The position numbers and the translations under genes are program-made. A stretch of DNA of 64,000 nt from Pseudomonas trivialis (lineage in GTDB: Bacteria > Pseudomonadota > Gammaproteobacteria > Pseudomonadales > Pseudomonadaceae), in the NCBI RefSeq assembly GCF_001439805.1, contig NZ_JYLK01000002.1:62001-126000 (forward strand). Direction: 5' to 3'. Positions 8,658-19,097 of this stretch are shown in pieces. Position 1 is the stretch's first letter; every line of letters starts with the position of its first letter. Under the pieces are notes generated by a model. That model worked only from the letters and a program-made list of their open reading frames with translations. It was not told where the DNA came from and ran no database searches.

Positions 8658-9755
8658 CTAACGCTTGTGGCCTGTGTCGAGCTTGTGTTCCAAATGAATG
8701 GAATAGCGCGACATACCAAAACAGAAAATCCAGAACACCAGGGCAGCAAACACGTAGCCCTCAGTGGCCATACCCAACCATTTCGGGTCGGCGGCGGCTT
8801 GCTTGACGCTGTTGAGCAGGTCGAACAGGCCAATGATGATCACAAGGCTGGTGTCCTTGAACAACGCAATAAACGTGTTGACGATGCCGGGGATCACCAT
8901 CTTCAGCGCTTGCGGCAGAATCACCAGGCCCATGCTGCGCCAGTAACCCAGGCCCATCGCTGCGGCCGCTTCGTACTGCCCTTTCGGGATGGCTTGCAGA
9001 CCGCCGCGCACCACTTCGGCCACGTAGGCCGACTGGAACAGGATCACGCCGATCAATGCGCGCAGCAGTTTGTCGATGCCCATGCCTTCGGGCAAAAACA
9101 ACGGCAGCATCACTGAGGACATAAACAGCACCGTGATCAACGGCACGCCGCGCCAGAACTCGATGAAGGTCACGCAGACCACCCGAATCGCCGGCATGTT
9201 CGAGCGCCGTCCCAGCGCCAGCACGATGCCCAGCGGCAACGCGCCGGCGATGCCGACGGTGGCGATCACCAAGGTCAGCATCAGGCCGCCCCATTGGCTG
9301 GTCGCCACGTTGGTCAGGCCGAAGGCGCCGCCGTGCAGCAGGAAGAACGCGATGATCGGGTACAGCACCAGAAAGCCCAGGCCGTAGATCGCCTTGCGCG
9401 GAAACCGCGAGATGAACAACGGCGCCACGCCAACGATGGCCAGCCACACGGTGAGGTCCACGCGCCAGCGCAGATCGCCCGGGTAGTAGCCGTACATGAA
9501 TTGCCCGAAGCGCTGTTGGATGAACACCCAGCAGGCGCCCTCCTTGGTGCAGTCGGCGCGCGTGGTACCGACCCAGTTGGCGTCGAGGATGGCCCAACTG
9601 AGGATCGGCGGGACCACCAGGTAGATCAGGTAAAACGCCAACAGGGTCAGCAGGGTATTGAGCCAGCTGGAAAACAGGTTGGCGCGCATCCATGCCATCG
9701 GCCCGAAAACTTTGTTCGGCGGCGGCATATCAGGTTTGAACGTATGCGAACTCAT
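8658..9755 (-). CDS. aapM: Amino-acid ABC transporter permease AapM
   Basis: A 365-residue inner-membrane permease of the HisM/GlnP type. The first 160 residues hold two hydrophobic segments and a large loop, and the second half is the conserved core with the ATPase-contact motif around [20 protein letters not shown] and the following [11 protein letters not shown]. It starts 10 bases after aapQ and ends 11 bases before aapP, so the three are co-transcribed. Length and the long N-terminal part match AapM and separate it from ordinary 220-residue permeases. Confidence 0.92.
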   Translation of the reverse strand: MSSHTFKPDMPPPNKVFGPMAWMRANLFSSWLNTLLTLLAFYLIYLVVPPILSWAILDANWVGTTRADCTKEGACWVFIQQRFGQFMYGYYPGDLRWRVDLTVWLAIVGVAPLFISRFPRKAIYGLGFLVLYPIIAFFLLHGGAFGLTNVATSQWGGLMLTLVIATVGIAGALPLGIVLALGRRSNMPAIRVVCVTFIEFWRGVPLITVLFMSSVMLPLFLPEGMGIDKLLRALIGVILFQSAYVAEVVRGGLQAIPKGQYEAAAAMGLGYWRSMGLVILPQALKMVIPGIVNTFIALFKDTSLVIIIGLFDLLNSVKQAAADPKWLGMATEGYVFAALVFWIFCFGMSRYSIHLEHKLDTGHKR

Positions 9756-9765
9756 GCAGGTTTCC

Positions 9766-10947
9766 TCACCGCTCGATCAGCGCAATGCGCTTGTTGTACC
9801 AGTTCATCAGCAGGGAAATGCTGATGCTGATCGCCAGGTACACGCTCATGGTGATGGCAATGACTTCAATCGCCTGACCGGTCTGGTTGAGCACCGTGCC
9901 GGCAAACAGCGAAACCATTTCCGGGTAACCGATACCGGCGGCCAGTGACGAGTTTTTCGCCAGGTTCAGGTATTGGCTGGTCAGCGGCGGAATGATCACC
10001 CGCAGCGCCTGCGGGATGATCACCTTGCGCAGCGTCGGCCCGGGGCGCAGGCCCAGGGAGCGCGCGGCTTCGGTCTGGCCGTGGCTGACGGACTTGATGC
10101 CCGAGCGCACGATCTCCGCGATGAACGCCGCCGTATAAACAGTCAGGGCCAACGTCAGTGCCAGCAGTTCGGGGATCAATACCCAGCCGCCAACGAAGTT
10201 GAAGCCTTGCAGTTTGGGCATTTCCCAGTGCAGCGGCGCGCCGAAGATCAAGGCGCACAACGCCGGGATCACGATGAACAGCGCAAGACCGGCCCAGAAC
10301 TTGTGAAACGGCACGCCCGTGGCCTCGAAGCGTTTGTTGGCCCAGCGCGCCATCAGCACGATGGCGACGACGGCCAGCACCACACTGATCACGAACGGCC
10401 AGAACCCGTCGGCAGCCAGCGCCGCCGGCATGTTCAGGCCACGGCTGCTGACGAAGAAGGTATCGCCGAAGTTGTGACTGGCACGCGGCCCCGGCATGGT
10501 CAGGAACACCGCGAAGTACCAGAACAGGATCTGCAGCAATGGCGGGATGTTGCGGAACACTTCCACATACACCGTCGCCAGCTTGTTGATCATCCAGTTG
10601 GGCGACAGACGCGCCACGCCGATGATGAAGCCGAGCAGGGTCGCCAGGACCACACCGATCACGGTCACCAGCAAGGTGTTGAGCAAGCCGATCACAAACA
10701 CCCGGGCATAGCTGTCCGATTCGGTGTAGTCGATCAGGTGCTGCGCGATGCCGAAGCCGGCACTGCGCTCAAGAAAGTCGAACCCCGAGGTGATGCCCCG
10801 GTGCTGAAGGTTGGTTTGCGTATTGTTGAAGAGGTACCAGCCCAGCGAGACCACCGCCACAATGGTGATGATCTGGAAGAGCCACGCACGCACTTTGGGA
10901 TCGCTGAAGCTGAGCTTCTGCTTGGGTGCGCCGATTTGATTTTGCAT
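9766..10947 (-). CDS. aapQ: Amino-acid ABC transporter permease AapQ
   Basis: A 393-residue inner-membrane permease, partner of AapM. It has an N-terminal hydrophobic segment, a periplasmic loop, then the HisM-type core with TAAFIAEIVRSGIKSVSHGQ and RSLGLRPGPTLRKVIIPQAL, the coupling-helix region that docks on the ATPase. It follows aapJ after a hairpin-containing gap of 72 bases. The order J-Q-M-P is the standard operon layout. Confidence 0.92.
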   Translation of the reverse strand: MQNQIGAPKQKLSFSDPKVRAWLFQIITIVAVVSLGWYLFNNTQTNLQHRGITSGFDFLERSAGFGIAQHLIDYTESDSYARVFVIGLLNTLLVTVIGVVLATLLGFIIGVARLSPNWMINKLATVYVEVFRNIPPLLQILFWYFAVFLTMPGPRASHNFGDTFFVSSRGLNMPAALAADGFWPFVISVVLAVVAIVLMARWANKRFEATGVPFHKFWAGLALFIVIPALCALIFGAPLHWEMPKLQGFNFVGGWVLIPELLALTLALTVYTAAFIAEIVRSGIKSVSHGQTEAARSLGLRPGPTLRKVIIPQALRVIIPPLTSQYLNLAKNSSLAAGIGYPEMVSLFAGTVLNQTGQAIEVIAITMSVYLAISISISLLMNWYNKRIALIER

Positions 10948-10977
10948 GAAGTGCCCCGAAAAGAATGGAACAGAACA

Positions 10978-11004
10978 TCACCCGGCGGTTGGCCCACCGG
11001 GTGA
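10978..11004 (-). other. Intercistronic hairpin between aapJ and aapQ
   Basis: TCACCCGG (10978-10985) pairs perfectly with CCGGGTGA (10997-11004) around an 11-base loop, 16 bases past the aapJ stop. There is no T-run. Such hairpins after binding-protein genes are known in other importers to protect the upstream message and reduce downstream expression, giving an excess of binding protein over permease. That role is inferred here. Confidence 0.65.
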
Positions 11005-11019
11005 CAGAACCATCAGCGA

Positions 11020-12051
11020 TCAGCGCACAGGGGGTGCGTACTGGATACCGCCGTTGTTCCACAGTGCGTTCAGGCCACGGTCGATTTCCAGCGGGGTGCT
11101 CTTGCCCAGGTTACGCTCGAACACTTCGCCGTAGTTACCGACTTGCTTGACGATCTGCACGACCCAGTCTTTCTTCACTTTCAGGTCTTTGCCGTATTCG
11201 CCGTCGGCACCGAGCAGACGTGCAACGTCCGGGTTCTTGGTGGACTTGGCTTCGGCTTCAACGTTTTTCGAGGTGATGCCGGCTTCTTCAGCGTTGAGCA
11301 TGGCGTAGCCAACCCAGCGCACGATAGCCAGCCACTCGTCGTCGCCGTTACGCACGACCGGGCCCAGCGGCTCCTTGGAAATGGTTTCCGGCAGAACCAC
11401 GTAGTCCTTCGGCGAGGCCAGCTTGCTGCGCTGGGCGAACAGTTGGGACTTGTCGGAGGTCAGCACGTCGCAACGCCCGGATTCCAGCGACTTGGCGCTT
11501 TCATCGGAGGTGTCGAAGGTGATCGGGGTGTATTTGAGGTTGTTGCCACGGAAGTAGTCGGAAACGTTCAGCTCGGTGGTGGTACCGGCCTGGATGCAGA
11601 TGGTTGCACCGTCCAGTTCCTTGGCACTTTTAACGCCCAGCTTGTTGTTTACCAGAAAGCCGATGCCGTCGTAGTAGGTGATGAAGCCCGGGAATTTCAG
11701 GCCCATGCCCGCATCGCGAGAGCTGGTCATGGTGGTGTTGCGCGACAGAATGTCGACTTCGCCAGATTGCAGCGCGGTGAAACGCTCCTTGGCATTCAAC
11801 TGGCTGAACTTGACCTTGGTCGCGTCGCCGAAAACAGCAGCGGCCACAGCACGGCAAACGTCAGCATCGATCCCGAGGATCTTGCCGCTGGCATCCGGTA
11901 CCGAGAAACCCGGCAGGCCGTCACTCACGCCACATTGCACAAAGCCTTTCTTCTGCACGGCGTCCAGGGTGGCGCCAGCTTGGGCAAAACCACTGACACC
12001 CAATACAGCGGCCGCAGTCACGATGGCCAGGGTGGATTTCAATACCTTCAT
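11020..12051 (-). CDS. aapJ: Amino-acid ABC transporter substrate-binding protein AapJ
   Basis: A 343-residue periplasmic binding protein. The signal peptide (residues 1 to about 25) ends at GFAQAGA. It belongs to the SBP family 3, with the characteristic GFSVPDASGKILGIDADVCR ligand-pocket segment, DILSRNTTMT and later VQIVKQVGNYGEVFERNLG. GGAGG lies 7 bases before the ATG. It is the first gene of aapJQMP and is transcribed away from the carboxylesterase. Confidence 0.94.
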   Translation of the reverse strand: MKVLKSTLAIVTAAAVLGVSGFAQAGATLDAVQKKGFVQCGVSDGLPGFSVPDASGKILGIDADVCRAVAAAVFGDATKVKFSQLNAKERFTALQSGEVDILSRNTTMTSSRDAGMGLKFPGFITYYDGIGFLVNNKLGVKSAKELDGATICIQAGTTTELNVSDYFRGNNLKYTPITFDTSDESAKSLESGRCDVLTSDKSQLFAQRSKLASPKDYVVLPETISKEPLGPVVRNGDDEWLAIVRWVGYAMLNAEEAGITSKNVEAEAKSTKNPDVARLLGADGEYGKDLKVKKDWVVQIVKQVGNYGEVFERNLGKSTPLEIDRGLNALWNNGGIQYAPPVR

Positions 12052-13053
<1,002 letters not shown>

Positions 13054-13154
13054 CACCGGCGTTTATGTAGCCGTATGACAGACGCACTACGCCGCGCCCG
13101 ATTCTTGCATTACACTGGCCGGCGTACATTCCTTAACCCATTAATGAGATCACC

Positions 13155-14594
13155 GTGCTCAAAGCACTCAAGAAGATGTTCGGCAAAAGCGAGGCTGAGC
13201 CGCTCGCGCCAGTTGCCAGTGCGCCTGTCCCTGCCGCCCCCCGCCGCACGGACGGTCGTCAACCAGGACGCAGCGCGGCGATTGCCCAGCCGCCTGAACC
13301 TGCCGCAACGGTGGAACCCGTCGCCGCTCCCAGGCCACCTCGCGAACGTGCGCCCAAGCCCAAACCGGTAGTCATCCCCTGGAAACTCGAAGACTTCGTC
13401 GTCGAGCCTCAGGAAGGCAAGACCCGCTTCCACGATTTCAAGCTCGCCCCGGAACTGATGCACGCCATCCAGGACCTGGGCTTCCCGTACTGCACGCCGA
13501 TCCAGGCTCAGGTGCTGGGCTTCACCCTCGCCGGCAAGGACGCCATCGGCCGCGCCCAGACCGGCACCGGCAAGACCGCCGCGTTCCTCATCTCGATCAT
13601 CACCCAGTTGCTGCAGACGCCACCGCCCAAGGAACGCTACATGGGTGAACCGCGCGCGCTGATCATCGCCCCCACCCGCGAGCTGGTGGTGCAGATCGCC
13701 AAGGACGCCGCCGACCTGACCAAGTACACCGGCCTCAACGTCATGACGTTCGTGGGCGGCATGGACTTCGACAAGCAGCTCAAGCACCTCGAAGCGCGCC
13801 ACTGCGACATCCTCGTGGCCACCCCTGGCCGCCTGCTCGACTTCAACCAGCGCGGCGACGTGCACCTGGACATGGTCGAAGTGATGGTGCTGGACGAAGC
13901 CGACCGCATGCTCGACATGGGCTTCATCCCGCAAGTGCGTCAGATCATTCGCCAGACCCCGCCAAAAGACGAGCGCCAGACCCTGCTGTTCTCCGCGACC
14001 TTCACCGAAGACGTGATGAACCTCGCCAAGCAGTGGACCACCGACCCGTCCATCGTCGAGATCGAAGCGCTGAACGTCGCCAGCGAAAACGTCGAACAGC
14101 ACATCTACGCCGTGGCCGGTGCCGACAAGTACAAGCTGCTCTACAACCTGATCAACGACAACGGTTGGGAGCGGGTGATGGTGTTCGCCAACCGCAAGGA
14201 CGAAGTGCGCCGCATCGAGGAGCGCCTGGTGCGCGATGGCGTTAACGCCGCGCAACTGTCGGGCGATGTGCCGCAACACAAGCGCATCAAGACCCTCGAG
14301 GGCTTTCGCGAAGGCAAGATTCGTGTGCTGGTGGCCACCGACGTGGCCGGGCGCGGGATTCACATCGACGGCATCAGCCATGTGATCAACTTCACCCTGC
14401 CGGAAGTGCCGGACGACTACGTGCACCGCATTGGCCGAACCGGCCGTGCCGGCGCTGCGGGTGTGTCGATCAGCTTTGCCGGGGAAGATGACTCGTATCA
14501 GTTGCCGTCGATCGAGACGCTGCTGGGGCGCAAGATCAGCTGTGAAACGCCGTCGACGCATCTGTTGCGAGCCGTCGAGCGCAAGCGCCCTTAA
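13155..14594 (+). CDS. rhlB: ATP-dependent RNA helicase RhlB
   Basis: A 479-residue DEAD-box helicase that unwinds structured RNA and, in related bacteria, works with the degradosome. A variable Ala/Pro/Lys-rich N-terminus of about 80 residues precedes the Q motif ([11 protein letters not shown]), motif [12 protein letters not shown], motif Ia PTRELVVQ, motif [13 protein letters not shown], motif III SAT, then [13 protein letters not shown] and [10 protein letters not shown]. The start is a GTG at 13155 with a weak GAGAT site upstream. It is followed by a REPIN shared with the convergent moaE. Confidence 0.9.
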   Translation: MLKALKKMFGKSEAEPLAPVASAPVPAAPRRTDGRQPGRSAAIAQPPEPAATVEPVAAPRPPRERAPKPKPVVIPWKLEDFVVEPQEGKTRFHDFKLAPELMHAIQDLGFPYCTPIQAQVLGFTLAGKDAIGRAQTGTGKTAAFLISIITQLLQTPPPKERYMGEPRALIIAPTRELVVQIAKDAADLTKYTGLNVMTFVGGMDFDKQLKHLEARHCDILVATPGRLLDFNQRGDVHLDMVEVMVLDEADRMLDMGFIPQVRQIIRQTPPKDERQTLLFSATFTEDVMNLAKQWTTDPSIVEIEALNVASENVEQHIYAVAGADKYKLLYNLINDNGWERVMVFANRKDEVRRIEERLVRDGVNAAQLSGDVPQHKRIKTLEGFREGKIRVLVATDVAGRGIHIDGISHVINFTLPEVPDDYVHRIGRTGRAGAAGVSISFAGEDDSYQLPSIETLLGRKISCETPSTHLLRAVERKRP

Positions 14595-14600
14595 GGGCTA

Positions 14601-14691
14601 ATGTGGGAGGGGGCTTGCTCCCGATAGCAGGTTGTCAGTCAATGATGTTCTGACTGATCCACCGCTATCGGGAGCAAGCCCCCTCCCACAT
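14601..14691. repeat. REPIN (inverted pair of REP elements)
   Basis: A perfect 28-bp inverted repeat (14601-14628 against 14664-14691) with outer ends ATGTGGGAGG and CCTCCCACAT flanks a 35-base spacer. This is the standard Pseudomonas REP doublet. It lies between the convergent rhlB and moaE genes, where it could act as a two-way transcription barrier. Confidence 0.93.
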
Positions 14692-14729
14692 GTTGATCTC
14701 TGCTGGTGTTGAGAGAGGTGTCCGGCTGG

Positions 14730-15179
14730 CTATTTCCAGCGCTCCGCTGCCGCGTGATCACTGCTGCGCCCTTCCACCCAGCGTGGCCCGTCCGGCGTGT
14801 TTTCCTTCTTCCAGAACGGCGCCCGGGTCTTCAGGTAATCCATCACAAACGCACAGGCATCAAACGCAGCCTGGCGATGGGCACTGGCGGCCGCGACGAA
14901 CACAATCGGCTCACCCGGTTCCAGCGCGCCAATGCGGTGCAGCACTTCCAGCTTGAGCAACGGCCAGCGCTGCCCGGCCTCCACGCCGATTTTGGCCAGG
15001 GCCTTTTCGGTCATGCCGGGATAGTGCTCCAGAAACATCCCCGACACATCGCGCCCATCATTGAAGTCGCGCACATAGCCGACAAAACTGACCACCGCGC
15101 CCACACCGGCATTGGCCGCGTGCATCGCATTGACTTCGGCCCCCGGGTCAAAGGCGTCGGCCTGCACACGAATCGCCAT
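14730..15179 (-). CDS. moaE: Molybdopterin synthase catalytic subunit MoaE
   Basis: A 149-residue large subunit of molybdopterin synthase. It transfers sulfur from the MoaD thiocarboxylate onto precursor Z (cyclic pyranopterin monophosphate). Conserved features are GAVVSFVGYVRDFNDG, EHYPGMTEKAL, the RxxAF segment HRQAAFDACAFVMDYLK, and the active-site lysines in LKTRAPFWKKE. It starts two bases after moaD, so the two subunits are translationally coupled. Confidence 0.95.
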   Translation of the reverse strand: MAIRVQADAFDPGAEVNAMHAANAGVGAVVSFVGYVRDFNDGRDVSGMFLEHYPGMTEKALAKIGVEAGQRWPLLKLEVLHRIGALEPGEPIVFVAAASAHRQAAFDACAFVMDYLKTRAPFWKKENTPDGPRWVEGRSSDHAAAERWK

Positions 15180-15181
15180 GC

Positions 15182-15424
15182 TCAGCCTCCGGTCACGGGC
15201 GGGAAAAACGCGATTTCATCACCGGCCTGCACCGGCTCATTGAGGTCGCACAATTGCTCGTTGCGCGCGCACATCAAGCTGCTCTCGTTGAGCACTGCAA
15301 ATTCAGGGTCGCTCGCCAACGCCAGGCGCACTGCATCGACGGTGGCGAAATCGCCCTCCATCTCCAGCGAATCAAAGCCCACCGCTTCGGCGTAGCGCGC
15401 AAAAAACAGCACGTTGATACTCAT
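15182..15424 (-). CDS. moaD: Molybdopterin synthase sulfur-carrier subunit MoaD
   Basis: An 80-residue ubiquitin-fold protein starting [16 protein letters not shown] and ending in the diagnostic Gly-Gly (FPPVTGG), whose terminal carboxylate is converted to a thiocarboxylate. The ATG at 15424 overlaps the moaC stop by four bases (ATGA), which decides the start against longer upstream readings. Partner of MoaE directly downstream. Confidence 0.94.
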   Translation of the reverse strand: MSINVLFFARYAEAVGFDSLEMEGDFATVDAVRLALASDPEFAVLNESSLMCARNEQLCDLNEPVQAGDEIAFFPPVTGG

Positions 15425-15894
15425 TGCTCCTCCGCCTTGAAGTGCCCGCTCTTGCCGCCGAGCTTTTCCAGCAGGCGCACGCTTTCGATGGTCATGCCAC
15501 GGTCCACGGCCTTGCACATGTCGTAGATCGTCAGCGCGGCAACACTGGCGGCGGTCAGGGCCTCCATCTCCACGCCGGTCTGCCCGGAGAGTTTGCAGCG
15601 CGCCACGATGCACACGGTATCCACGCCTTCGGCGCTGAGTTCGACCTTGACGCCGGTGAGCATCAGCGGGTGGCAGAGAGGGATCAGGTCACTGGTTTTT
15701 TTTGCCGCCTGGATCCCGGCGATGCGGGCCACGGCGAACACGTCGCCCTTGGGGTGGGCGCCGTCGACAATCATTTGCAGGGTGGCCGGCAACATGCGCA
15801 CCCGCGCTTGGGCCACCGCCTCACGGAACGTCACGGACTTGTCAGTGACGTCGACCATATGGGCGCGACCTTGGGAATCGAGATGAGTCAGCAC
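15421..15894 (-). CDS. moaC: Cyclic pyranopterin monophosphate synthase accessory protein MoaC
   Basis: A 157-residue enzyme that acts with MoaA to form cyclic pyranopterin monophosphate. It begins [19 protein letters not shown], carries the conserved [13 protein letters not shown] and [18 protein letters not shown] segments, and ends [10 protein letters not shown]. The start is a GTG at 15894 with AGGAG seven bases upstream; a longer reading with an ATG at 15918 would add eight non-conserved residues. It heads the moaCDE operon; moaA and moaB are not in this window. Confidence 0.93.
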   Translation of the reverse strand: MLTHLDSQGRAHMVDVTDKSVTFREAVAQARVRMLPATLQMIVDGAHPKGDVFAVARIAGIQAAKKTSDLIPLCHPLMLTGVKVELSAEGVDTVCIVARCKLSGQTGVEMEALTAASVAALTIYDMCKAVDRGMTIESVRLLEKLGGKSGHFKAEEQ

Positions 15895-15944
15895 AGCGTT
15901 ACTCCTGAACAGGAGCACCGATTGTAAACCTTACACACAATAAA

Positions 15945-15983
15945 TGTGGGAGCCGGCTCCCACAGAAAGCCAGCTCCCACATT
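15945..15983. repeat. Degenerate REP fragment with a 20-bp palindrome
   Basis: TGTGGGAGCCGGCTCCCACA (15945-15964) is a perfect palindrome and is followed by a half-copy CAGCTCCCACATT. It resembles a REP doublet that has lost its spacer. It sits between the phoH stop and the moaC start, both on the minus strand, and could end phoH transcription, though no T-run is present. Confidence 0.7.
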
Positions 15984-15991
15984 GACCGCGT

Positions 15992-17386
15992 TTATAGGTG
16001 AGATTCGGCGTATTCAGCCAGAATCGAGCGGGGTACCCCTTGCAGCGCAATGTGCACGCCGTTCGGGAAGTCCTTGAAGCGTTCCGTCAGGTAAGTCAGC
16101 CCGGAGCTGGTCGCGGACAGGTAAGGGGTGTCGATCTGCGCCAGGTTGCCCAGGCACACCACTTTGGAACCCGCGCCGGCACGGGTGATGATGGTTTTCA
16201 TCTGGTGCGGCGTAAGGTTCTGGCATTCATCGATCAGGATCAGGCTCTGCTGGAAGCTGCGACCTCGAATGTAATTGAGGGATTTGAACTGCAACGGCAC
16301 TTTGCTGAGGATGTAGTCGACGCTGCCATGGGTGTTTTCATCATCCATGTGCAAGGCTTCGAGGTTGTCGGTGATCGCCCCCAGCCACGGCTCCATTTTC
16401 TCCGCCTCGGTGCCGGGCAAAAAGCCGATCTCCTGGTCCAGGCCCTGCACACTGCGGGTCGCGATAATGCGGCGATAGCGCTTGGTGACCATGGTCTGCT
16501 CGATGGCGGCCGCCAGGGCGAGGATGGTTTTCCCCGAGCCTGCGGCGCCGGTCAGGTTGACCAGGTGAATGTCCGGGTCGAGCAACGCATACAGCGCCAG
16601 GCTCTGGTAGATGTCACGCGGTTTCAGGCCCCAGGCTTCCTGGTGCAGCAGGGGCTCCTGATGCAGGTCGAGGATCAGCAGCTTGTCGACCTGGATCTCT
16701 TTGATCCAGCCCACAAAACCCTGTTCGTCGATGATGAATTCGTTGATGTGCACGGATGGCAGATTGTCGATCAACTGCACCTGGTGCCAGGTGCGGCCAT
16801 GGTCCTGACGGGTGTCGACCTTGGCCACCAGGTCCCAGAACGAGCCCGGCACCGTGTGGTACCCGCGCGAGAGCATCGACACGTCGTCGACCAGTTGGTC
16901 GGTGCTGTAATCCTCGGCCGCGATCCCGCATGCGCGGGCCTTAAGGCGCATATTGATGTCTTTGGTCACCAGCACCAGGCGCAGGTCCTTGTCGCGCGCG
17001 TGCAGGTCGATCAACTGGTTGATGATCTTGTTGTCGTTGAGGTTTTCCGGCAGCAGGCTGTTGGGCTCGCCGCGCTTGCTCATCAGGATCGACAACAGGC
17101 CCTTGGGTCCGCTTTTGCCACGCTGGATCGGCACGCCTACTTCAACGTCTTCGGGCGAAGCCTCGCCCAGCGTCTTGTCGATCAGACGAATGGCCTGGCG
17201 GCATTCGGCGGCCACGCTGTGGTGCCCGCTTTTGAGTTTGTCGAGTTCCTCAAGCACGATCATGGGGATGGCGACGTGGTGTTCTTCGAAGTTAAGCAGT
17301 GCGTTTGGATCGTGGATCAATACGTTGGTATCAAGCACATAAAGGATTGGCTGGTCGGAAGAAGGGTTACGTCCATGATCATCCAT
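15992..17386 (-). CDS. PIN domain-PhoH-type ATPase
   Basis: A 464-residue fusion of a PIN ribonuclease domain (residues about 15-150) and a PhoH P-loop domain (about 250-455). The PIN part shows YVLDTNVLIHDP and IVLEELDKLKSG with the acidic metal-binding residues. The PhoH part has Walker A GAAGSGKTILAL, Walker B LILIDECQN and the PhoH signature around TRAGAGSKVVCLGN. Homologues act on RNA, combining ATP-driven unwinding with cleavage. AGGTGA precedes the ATG by about 7 bases. It is monocistronic with a long upstream region. Confidence 0.9.
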   Translation of the reverse strand: MDDHGRNPSSDQPILYVLDTNVLIHDPNALLNFEEHHVAIPMIVLEELDKLKSGHHSVAAECRQAIRLIDKTLGEASPEDVEVGVPIQRGKSGPKGLLSILMSKRGEPNSLLPENLNDNKIINQLIDLHARDKDLRLVLVTKDINMRLKARACGIAAEDYSTDQLVDDVSMLSRGYHTVPGSFWDLVAKVDTRQDHGRTWHQVQLIDNLPSVHINEFIIDEQGFVGWIKEIQVDKLLILDLHQEPLLHQEAWGLKPRDIYQSLALYALLDPDIHLVNLTGAAGSGKTILALAAAIEQTMVTKRYRRIIATRSVQGLDQEIGFLPGTEAEKMEPWLGAITDNLEALHMDDENTHGSVDYILSKVPLQFKSLNYIRGRSFQQSLILIDECQNLTPHQMKTIITRAGAGSKVVCLGNLAQIDTPYLSATSSGLTYLTERFKDFPNGVHIALQGVPRSILAEYAESHL

Positions 17387-17733
17387 ACTCGGTCACCTTT
17401 GTGGGAGCCATTCGACGCAATACCTGAGCGGTGCTGCGCCTCGATTCGACCACCGCGCACACCTGAGTGACGTCAAGTGCGTTGCCCACAGGAGGAGTCT
17501 TGGAAGACGCCACCTGTGTTGCAGGGTTCGGCGGTCTGACTTCGTAATACCGCAAAACCCATGACAGAAAAAAGCACTTTGACGCTTTTTTGAAGTTTAT
17601 TTTTCAGGATGACGAATAGCACTAGCCGAGTGCCATCTACCCCGCTAAAGTCGGAAGTCCGCCCGCCTTGAAATGTTTCGAAAAATCACCGCAAAAACGC
17701 CTCACACCCAACAGGGCCGGGCACTTGCGCTTT
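17387..17733. other. Intergenic region between phoH and the deacetylase, with a weak terminator-like hairpin
   Basis: 347 bases without a gene. It must contain the phoH promoter, which could not be placed. At 17568-17591, AAAAAAGC and GCTTTTTT pair around an 8-base loop, which on the minus strand looks like a weak intrinsic terminator for the deacetylase gene, 143 bases after its stop. Nothing else was recognised. Confidence 0.35.
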
Positions 17734-18858
17734 TCAGCGAAACGCCTCCCGACAGTCCTGCCAGCCCAACCCGCTCTGCGCCGTTTCATGCAGCAACATC
17801 GGCAATGCCAGCCGTGCCCGGTCCTGAGTGTCGTGGAACACGATCACGCCTTTGCGCCATAGCAGCATCAGGGTGAGCACCCGCTGCGCCGACTCATCGG
17901 CCTTGAGCTTGCCCGGCTCGTCCTGGGAATCGATATCCCACAACGCCACCTGCAAACCCTGTGACTGGAAAAACCCCTGGCTGTCGGCACGACGCTGCCC
18001 ATAGGGCGGCCGGAACTGCGGCACGTAGTTTTCCGGCATCAGGTTCTGCGCCAGCGTGGCGCTGCGGGTGATGGAGCTTTGCCAGTCGACCCAGTGACTG
18101 TGGGAACGGTACTGCCAACCCTGAGTACCCACGCACTGCCCCTGATACAACGCCTGCACGTCGCTGGCAGAGCTGCGCTCCACACGGGTTTGCAGGCTGC
18201 TGCCGAGCACGAAGAAGGTTGCGTTCATTTTCTGTTTGCGCAGGTAATCGGTGAGCCAGTCGGTATTGCCGCCGACCGCTGCCGGGCCGCCATCGAAGGT
18301 GAGCAGGAACAGGCGGTCATTGAATTCGTCGCCGTTGCGTTCATGGTCGCCGAAGCGCGCGACTTCGCTGCTGATCTGCGGGAACAGGGCCGCCTTGCGC
18401 AGCAATTCGTTCAGATAACGCTCATGGAAGGCGTGGCTGGGTGCGGCCCAGCCTATATAGAAGGAGTCTTCGCTGAGTTCCAGCTTGCCGGCCTGTTCGC
18501 GCAGGTCGTCCATGCTTTCCACCAGATAGCAGAACGAGGCATCTTCCTCGCAGCTCTGCTGGGCGAAGGTGTAGTTCGCCAGCAGGCGCTTCCACAGTTG
18601 CCGGCGCAGGTCGTCGAGGGCGGCCAGGTTGATGATCTTCAAGCCCAGGCGCTGCTTGAGCGCGGGCTCGTCGAGGGCCTCGCTGGCCAGCAGGCTGCGG
18701 GAGAACATCAGGATTTCGGCGCGTGAAGCTACGTCGAACAGCGCCGGGCTGCCGAGTTTTTCGGGCCAGGTGCCGCGGTCCAGGCTGGCGACATCCACGG
18801 GCGCCGCCTGTGCATTCAGGCAAAACAAGCAAGCCGACAACAAAAGCGCTATTCGCAC
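17734..18858 (-). CDS. Secreted polysaccharide deacetylase-like protein with a degenerate NodB motif
   Basis: About 374 residues. The start is a GTG at 18858 with GGGAGA six bases upstream, giving a signal peptide ending at NAQAAP; a longer reading starting at 19041 has no such site. The C-terminal half has the NodB fold: FLLTFDGGPAA, FRPPYGQRR, ALWDIDSQDE and VIVFHDTQD. In the first motif the usual TFDDGP reads TFDGGP, so the second, metal-binding aspartate is a glycine. The N-terminal half (residues about 20-180) is helical and unassigned. It could be an inactive relative or a deacetylase with altered metal binding. It is a single gene divergent from vgrG. Confidence 0.78.
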   Translation of the reverse strand: MRIALLLSACLFCLNAQAAPVDVASLDRGTWPEKLGSPALFDVASRAEILMFSRSLLASEALDEPALKQRLGLKIINLAALDDLRRQLWKRLLANYTFAQQSCEEDASFCYLVESMDDLREQAGKLELSEDSFYIGWAAPSHAFHERYLNELLRKAALFPQISSEVARFGDHERNGDEFNDRLFLLTFDGGPAAVGGNTDWLTDYLRKQKMNATFFVLGSSLQTRVERSSASDVQALYQGQCVGTQGWQYRSHSHWVDWQSSITRSATLAQNLMPENYVPQFRPPYGQRRADSQGFFQSQGLQVALWDIDSQDEPGKLKADESAQRVLTLMLLWRKGVIVFHDTQDRARLALPMLLHETAQSGLGWQDCREAFR

Positions 18859-19097
18859 ACGGGGTCTCCCTCTCCAGAGTCGTCGCGCACTATAGCCGAT
18901 CGTGATGGGACTGGATGGAGTCGGATCAGGTTGAGCTTGAACGACTCCATCACGACAAAGACAGAAAAGTCCGACAGCTATTGCATTCGAATTGGTAAGA
19001 GCCCTCTGTATTTCCTCAGCACTATTGAAGCACCCAATCATAGCTTCCTAGGATTGCGTCCGTCTCAACTGACCCTGGCGCATTACAAGGAAGCCCC

